Positions 51,812 through 56,381 of a DNA stretch of 56,381 nt are shown here, one piece after another. Within the stretch, counting starts at the first letter, position 1. Every line of letters begins with the position of its first letter. Source of the DNA: CAVLCC01 sp963661535 (lineage in GTDB: Bacteria > Actinomycetota > Coriobacteriia > Coriobacteriales > CADBOM01); the NCBI GenBank assembly GCA_963661535.1, contig CAVLCC010000006.1, positions 1 through 56,381 of the forward strand. The letters run 5' to 3'. Position numbers and translations under genes: made by a program. The notes beneath the pieces are model-generated. The model made no database searches. It saw only the letters and a list, made by a program, of their open reading frames with translations, and was not told the origin of the DNA.

Positions 51812-51843
51812 ACAAAATGCAAGCGATACAAAATGCAAGCGAT
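51812..51843. repeat. Two tandem copies of a 16-bp repeat upstream of dnaG
   Basis: ACAAAATGCAAGCGAT occurs at 51812-51827 and again, identically and without gap, at 51828-51843. On the minus strand each copy contains GCTTGCA. The repeat lies 67 bases before the dnaG start, a position suited to an operator. Confidence 0.8.
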
Positions 51844-51916
51844 GTTGCCTCTTGCACATTTTGCCTAGATAAAAGCAACTACCATAATATTTTAAACAAT
51901 ATCATAAATCAAATAC

Positions 51917-51964
51917 AAAAGGCTCGTCTAACACGTTGCTTTTTGCAAAGTTAAAGACGAGCCT
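51917..51964 (-). terminator. Rho-independent terminator of hppA
   Basis: On the minus strand AGGCTCGTCT (51964-51955) pairs perfectly with AGACGAGCCT (51929-51920), followed by TTTT (51920-51917). It lies about 70 bases after the hppA stop. Confidence 0.8.
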
Positions 51965-52035
51965 AAAAATCTTAAAGTTAGCTAAACTTATAAAAATCCA
52001 GCCAGTGTATGTGAGCCAAAGAAAACCCTAATCTC

Positions 52036-54186
52036 TTAGAGAAGTCCTCCAAAAGTTGCAAATACAGGAACAAATACCAAACTTACAATTGTCATTAGTT
52101 TGATTAGAATGTTCATCGAAGGACCTGAAGTATCCTTAAATGGATCGCCTACGGTATCACCAACAACAGCAGCTTTGTGAGCCTCAGAGCCCTTGCCACC
52201 GTGATGTCCTCCCTCAATGTATTTCTTAGCATTATCCCAAGCTCCACCAGCGTTAGCCATAAATATTGCCATCAAAAATCCTGTTACCAAAGCGCCAGCC
52301 AAAAGTCCAGCCAAAAGCTCTACAGAAATAAGACCAGCAACTACTGGAATAACGATTGCAATAACGCCTGGTAAAATCATCTGACGCAAAGCAGCGCTTG
52401 TAGAAATTGCAACGCACTTCTCAGGATCAGGGTCTGCCTTGCCCTCTAGAAGTCCAGGAATTTCGTGGAACTGACGACGTACCTCAATAATCATTGAGTT
52501 TGCTGCTTTAGAAACAGCGTCCATTGTTAGAGCGCCAAACAAAAATGCTAGCATGCCTCCAATAAACAAACCACAAACTACCATTGGGTTTGTAAGAGCA
52601 ATATCTAGTGTCTCACCCATTGTGGCTTCGCAAGTTACTTTAAAGGAGAAGAACAAAGACAAAGCCGTTAGACCAGCTGAGCCAATAGCAAATCCTTTAG
52701 CAATAGCAGCTGTAGTGTTTCCTACTGAATCAAGTTTATCGGTGCGCTCACGAACCTCGCTAGGAAGCTCAGCCATCTCAGCTACACCACCAGCATTGTC
52801 TGCTACAGGACCATATGCGTCTACGCCAACTGTAATAGCTGTTGTAGATAGCATTCCGATTGCAGAAAGACCAATGCCATAAACGCCAAATGTCATTGCG
52901 TCAGTACCCGCTGTAAGCGTAGCTGGCAAAGCAAGTTGAGCTACGTTAAATGCCACCAAGATAGCAACAGCAACAATAATTACAGGGATAACCGTGGAGA
53001 GCATTCCATTGCCAAGACCAGAGATGATATTTGTTGCAGTACCAGTCTCAGAAGCCTCCGCAATCTTTTTAACAGGTTTGTATTCGTCAGAGCAATAATA
53101 CTCGGTAGCTTTGCCAATGCCTAGGCCTGCAGCCAAACCAACTAGAACAGCTACAGCTAGCCAAATAGCATTGATTCCGTCACTAGACCACATGCTCCAT
53201 ACATAGCAAATTGCCACAACTGCAATAACCTCAAGAATAGCAGCAACATAAGTGCCTTTATTCAAAGCACTGTGTAGCTTGTTCTCGTCTTTTGTATTAA
53301 CAGCAAAAATACCAATAATCGAAGCAATAATTCCTAGAGCTGCAATCATTAAAGGAGTAAGGATAGCTAGGGTTACATCTGTACTAGACAAAAATCCACC
53401 AGCATTAGATGCAGCCATTGATACAGCCAAAATCATAGGAGCCAAAACAGAACCGCAGAAAGACTCATAAAGATCTGCACCCATTCCAGCAACGTCGCCT
53501 ACGTTGTCTCCTACGTTATCAGCAATAACAGCAGGGTTGCGAGGGTCATCCTCAGGAATTCCAGCCTCAACTTTGCCTACTAGGTCAGCTCCAACATCTG
53601 CTGCCTTTGTATAAATTCCTCCACCAACACGGGCAAATAGTGCTACAGAAGAAGCACCCATTGCAAAGCCGTTGATAATCTCTGGTTGAGGGGTTCCTCC
53701 CAAAAGAACAAAGATTGCCCAAAGAGAAATTCCCATTAGACCAAAAGATGCAACAACTAGACCCATTGTAATGCCTGATCTAAATGCAATTTTTAGAGCA
53801 GGTGAAATGTTTTTCATAGCTGCCCAAGCAGTTCTAGCATTTGCACGAGTTGCAACTGTCATTCCAACAAAACCTGCAGCAACAGACAAAACAGCACCTG
53901 TTATAAATGCAAGTGCTGTAAACCAGCCGCGTGCTGGAAAATCTGAAGTGCCTAGGAAAAGACCAATTAGCACTGCTACAACCAAAACGAAGATGACTAG
54001 GATTTTGTATTCAGAAAACAAAAATGCCTGAGCACCTTTTTGAATTTGACCAGAAATCTTTTGCATCTTCTCATTACCTGGGTCTTGTTTTAGAACCCAG
54101 CGCCCAAAATATGCTGCACACAAAATACCTATCAACGCTGCAGCAGGGGCAATCCAAGCCAAAGCTGTAATTGATGAAGAATCCAT
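52036..54186 (-). CDS. hppA: Membrane-bound pyrophosphatase, ion-pumping
   Basis: A 716-residue membrane enzyme with about 16 hydrophobic segments that uses pyrophosphate hydrolysis to pump H+ or Na+. The active-site signature DVGADLVGKVEAGIPEDDPRN is present, as is DNVGDNVGDVAGMGADLYES. The C-terminal cytosolic loop is GDTVGDPFKDTSGPS. In GNTTAAIAKG the position that is Lys in K+-independent enzymes is Ala, which predicts a K+-dependent pump. Whether H+ or Na+ is moved cannot be settled here. The ATG at 54186 follows GAGG by 8 bases; an in-frame start at 54288 would add 34 residues. Confidence 0.95.
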   Translation of the reverse strand: MDSSSITALAWIAPAAALIGILCAAYFGRWVLKQDPGNEKMQKISGQIQKGAQAFLFSEYKILVIFVLVVAVLIGLFLGTSDFPARGWFTALAFITGAVLSVAAGFVGMTVATRANARTAWAAMKNISPALKIAFRSGITMGLVVASFGLMGISLWAIFVLLGGTPQPEIINGFAMGASSVALFARVGGGIYTKAADVGADLVGKVEAGIPEDDPRNPAVIADNVGDNVGDVAGMGADLYESFCGSVLAPMILAVSMAASNAGGFLSSTDVTLAILTPLMIAALGIIASIIGIFAVNTKDENKLHSALNKGTYVAAILEVIAVVAICYVWSMWSSDGINAIWLAVAVLVGLAAGLGIGKATEYYCSDEYKPVKKIAEASETGTATNIISGLGNGMLSTVIPVIIVAVAILVAFNVAQLALPATLTAGTDAMTFGVYGIGLSAIGMLSTTAITVGVDAYGPVADNAGGVAEMAELPSEVRERTDKLDSVGNTTAAIAKGFAIGSAGLTALSLFFSFKVTCEATMGETLDIALTNPMVVCGLFIGGMLAFLFGALTMDAVSKAANSMIIEVRRQFHEIPGLLEGKADPDPEKCVAISTSAALRQMILPGVIAIVIPVVAGLISVELLAGLLAGALVTGFLMAIFMANAGGAWDNAKKYIEGGHHGGKGSEAHKAAVVGDTVGDPFKDTSGPSMNILIKLMTIVSLVFVPVFATFGGLL

Positions 54187-54474
54187 CGTGGATGCCTCTC
54201 CTCTCAAAAAAATAAGGTTAACAATTTCGCTACATTTAATACACAAAATCTCCACGGTTTTAAACACAGCATCTTTGATTTTAGTCATGACAAACTAAAT
54301 ATTCACCGTTTAATATGCTTTTCGTAGGTATTTTTTTGATTTAAGGCAGATATGTTGAGGGGATTTAATTTTTAAGTGCAGGATATGAAATTTGTTTTGG
54401 CAATGTTTAATCAAGAAAAACGCTTGATAAAACGCTGGGTTTTGAAGTGCATGAAGGTGTTTCTAATACCTAAA

Positions 54475-55497
54475 CTAAAAACACAAATTTGGTATGGAGG
54501 GTTGCTTTGCGGCCATCTGCGTATAAGACTCAATTGCGCAAATTAACTCATCTACAGAAGAAAACTTTGTCATAGGACGCAGATATTTGTTAAAGCAAGC
54601 AATAACATGTTCGTCGTATATATCTTGATCAAAATCAATTAAGTGAGCCTCTATTGTTGGAGCGATGTCGTCTCCAAAGGTTTTGGGAACACCAACCGAG
54701 ATTGAAGCGCGGTACCAAGCTCTCCTTGTATACACATGTCCAGCGTATACTCCCCCTGCAAGATGAACGTACGGATAATCTAGCTCCAAGTTTGCAGTTG
54801 GAAATCCAATTGTGCGCCCAACTTGCCTTCCCCTACACACAGAAGCTCTTGTATAAAATGGTCGGTCCATAAGGTCGTTGGCACGCTCGACATTCGCATT
54901 TTCGATCATATCTCTTATGCGTGTTGAGCTAATGGGGTAGCCGTCTTGACTATAGAGCTCGCTCGATATGACCTTACACCCCCTACGCTCTAGTTTTTGT
55001 TGTAGAAGTGCTGGATTTCCAGTTGCTCTATATCCAAATCTAAAATTGCTTCCTACAAAAATTCCCGATGGTACAAGCTCGCTAAAAAGATTTTCTACAT
55101 AGTCTTCTGGGGCTGCGTTTGCAAATTCTTGGTCGAACTTTTGTACAACTACAAAGTCGACACCCGCGCGAGCCAGTGCTGCAATTCTGTCGGGATTAGA
55201 CATTAGTTTTCGCGGAGACTTGCCGTATAAGAGCTCACTAGGGTCTGGATCAAAAGTTAGAATTGCCGAACTTGCTCCTTGCGATTTTGCAAAATCTATG
55301 CAGTCTGAAATAAGCTTTTTGTGTCCCAAATGAACTCCATCAAATACCCCAATTGCACACGATGGGTTTTTTATGAGTGTCAACTTATCTATAGATGACA
55401 CTTCATCTTTATCTAGATAGATTATTTGAGATACGTTTTGCTCGTTTGAAAAAAGTACATTGTCGTTTGCGTTGGGGAGCTCTAACTTAACATTCAT
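54475..55497 (-). CDS. ribF: Bifunctional riboflavin kinase/FAD synthetase
   Basis: A 340-residue cytosolic enzyme that phosphorylates riboflavin to FMN and adenylates FMN to FAD. The N-terminal nucleotidyltransferase domain shows AIGVFDGVHLGHKKLI and ISSTRIRDMI; the C-terminal kinase domain shows GRTIGFPTANLEL and AGGVYAGHVY with the catalytic Glu in PTIEAHLIDFDQDIYD. About 45 residues precede the first motif, a little longer than usual. The ATG overlaps the truB stop (ATGA), so the two are translationally coupled; truB-ribF is a common pair. Confidence 0.94.
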   Translation of the reverse strand: MNVKLELPNANDNVLFSNEQNVSQIIYLDKDEVSSIDKLTLIKNPSCAIGVFDGVHLGHKKLISDCIDFAKSQGASSAILTFDPDPSELLYGKSPRKLMSNPDRIAALARAGVDFVVVQKFDQEFANAAPEDYVENLFSELVPSGIFVGSNFRFGYRATGNPALLQQKLERRGCKVISSELYSQDGYPISSTRIRDMIENANVERANDLMDRPFYTRASVCRGRQVGRTIGFPTANLELDYPYVHLAGGVYAGHVYTRRAWYRASISVGVPKTFGDDIAPTIEAHLIDFDQDIYDEHVIACFNKYLRPMTKFSSVDELICAIESYTQMAAKQPSIPNLCF

Positions 55498-56381
55498 GAT
55501 ACTTGCTTAACTCCAATAATGCCGCCAGGTATTACAAGTTTGCTTTTATATTTTGCTTTGTCTACAAAATTTGAAGCATCTGAATCTGAACTGTCGCTTG
55601 CAATCGTATAAATTGCACGCAGTTTCCTTAGGTGCGTTATGCATAAATTTTGTGGAGCGTTTGCGTCAACATTTGGAACACCACCAGAGATATCTGCACG
55701 CATATTTGCGCAAACATCTTCCAACCTGACTTCAATTGGTGCACCATTTCTCACTTTTTCCATATCTACATCTGAGCACTCATAGCTTGGAAGACCTAAG
55801 ACTTCGCATGGATTTAAACACACAGACTCCAAAAATTCAATGTTTTTTAGTTTTTCGATATCATCAAACGCAATAGCACTTTTAAGAGGAATGTTATCTA
55901 GAGAAGTTCGCCTGAGTCTCGACAAGAAAGCTCCACATCCTACTTTTTTACCAATATCTCTGGCTAGGGCTCTTATATACGTTCCCTTTGAGACCGAAAA
56001 GCAAACGTCCCACCATGGAAGGTCTTTCATGCGTAAGTCCCAAAACTCGCTGTCTAAGCCGCCGCGTAGATTGTTGTTATCTTGCGAGTTGCCCCATAAG
56101 CTGTTTTCTACAAGACTGCTATTGTCTGCAATATCGCTACCACTGTCTTGCCACAGACACTTTTCGCCATGACCATATGCCGCAAGTTTTGCACATCTTA
56201 CCTCAATATTTACAGGAGTTAGCTCAATCTCCTCCCCCGCACGCGCAAGCTCATAAGACTTTTTGCCAGCAAATTTTTTTGCACTAAAATACGGAGGGAG
56301 CTGTTCTTGCTTACCCAAAAAGCCACTAAGAATATCACTTGCGAACTCAAGATTTAATAGCTCCGCATAAAATTCACTATC
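55494..56381 (-). CDS. truB: tRNA pseudouridine(55) synthase, C-terminal part (5' end outside window)
   Basis: The frame is open to the right edge of the window, so the N-terminal part with the catalytic Asp is missing. Visible are LPPYFSAKKFAGKKSYELARAGEEIEL and VSKGTYIRALARDIG, which are TruB signatures, and a C-terminal PUA-like region. An insert of about 45 residues rich in Ser, Asp and Asn (QDSGSDIADNSSLVENS onward) separates two conserved strands and is absent from usual TruB. A second Asp/Ser-rich stretch lies near the C-terminus. ribF follows with a 4-base overlap. Confidence 0.92.
   Translation of the reverse strand, partial: DSEFYAELLNLEFASDILSGFLGKQEQLPPYFSAKKFAGKKSYELARAGEEIELTPVNIEVRCAKLAAYGHGEKCLWQDSGSDIADNSSLVENSLWGNSQDNNNLRGGLDSEFWDLRMKDLPWWDVCFSVSKGTYIRALARDIGKKVGCGAFLSRLRRTSLDNIPLKSAIAFDDIEKLKNIEFLESVCLNPCEVLGLPSYECSDVDMEKVRNGAPIEVRLEDVCANMRADISGGVPNVDANAPQNLCITHLRKLRAIYTIASDSSDSDASNFVDKAKYKSKLVIPGGIIGVKQVS

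Overview
The window is a 56.4-kb piece of an AT-rich bacterial chromosome (roughly 60% A+T by eye) packed with housekeeping genes. The best fit is a low-GC member of the Coriobacteriia (Actinomycetota). This is inferred from a subtilase with three cell-wall-binding-2 repeats, a DUF6273 surface protein, a SARP/BTAD-type regulator, an Actinobacteria-type LexA box in front of recA, a prfB without the programmed frameshift, and at least one apparently leaderless gene. I saw no rRNA, tRNA, CRISPR array, insertion sequence or prophage.

Layout. 1-4.3 kb (+ strand): the 3' end of a DUF6273 surface protein whose last 100 bases look like a diversity-generating-retroelement variable region, then a glycosyltransferase, an LPG-synthase/flippase-like membrane protein and a GNAT acetyltransferase. 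4.3-13.8 kb (- strand): a P1B-type ATPase with a DUF6110-like partner, NhaA with a coupled unknown gene, an LCP cell-wall ligase, murA and a bactofilin-like membrane protein. 14-18.2 kb (+): nadE and a CPA1 Na+/H+ antiporter, closed by a strong terminator. 18.3-21.1 kb (-): a phosphoesterase and ilvN/ilvB. 21.4-22.6 kb (+): a DUF815 ATPase. 22.6-34.6 kb (-): rnr, ctpA-like protease, ftsX, ftsE, split transketolase, prfB, secA. 35.1-37.5 kb (-): a BTAD regulator and truA. 37.8 kb (+): a lone panD. 38.3-43.6 kb (-): recX, recA, a pgsA-cinA fusion, rimO, yajQ. 43.8 kb (+): thrC. 45.6-56.4 kb (-): the subtilase, rpoD, dnaG, hppA, ribF and the 3' part of truB.

The most unusual signal is a pair of phased repeat arrays. 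Six direct repeats of the heptamer G(G/T)T(A/T)AGA, spaced exactly 11 bp, lie at 34896-34957, just downstream of the BTAD regulator gene, and end 9 bp from a -10 box. A second, more degenerate array of the same motif lies at 40041-40103 upstream of recA, with the same 9-bp distance to a -10-like box. This is the operator geometry known for SARP activators. It suggests that the BTAD protein controls a small transcript (or secA) next to its own gene and also recA, on top of the LexA-controlled recA promoter. The second notable signal is the adenine-depleted, NNC/NNT-rich 3' end of the DUF6273 gene. Smaller curiosities are a PgsA-CinA fusion, a ribosome-binding site in a hairpin loop ahead of nhaA with an overlapping short upstream ORF, a terminator 130 bases ahead of panD, and low-complexity inserts in RimO, TruB, FtsE and the Ctp protease.
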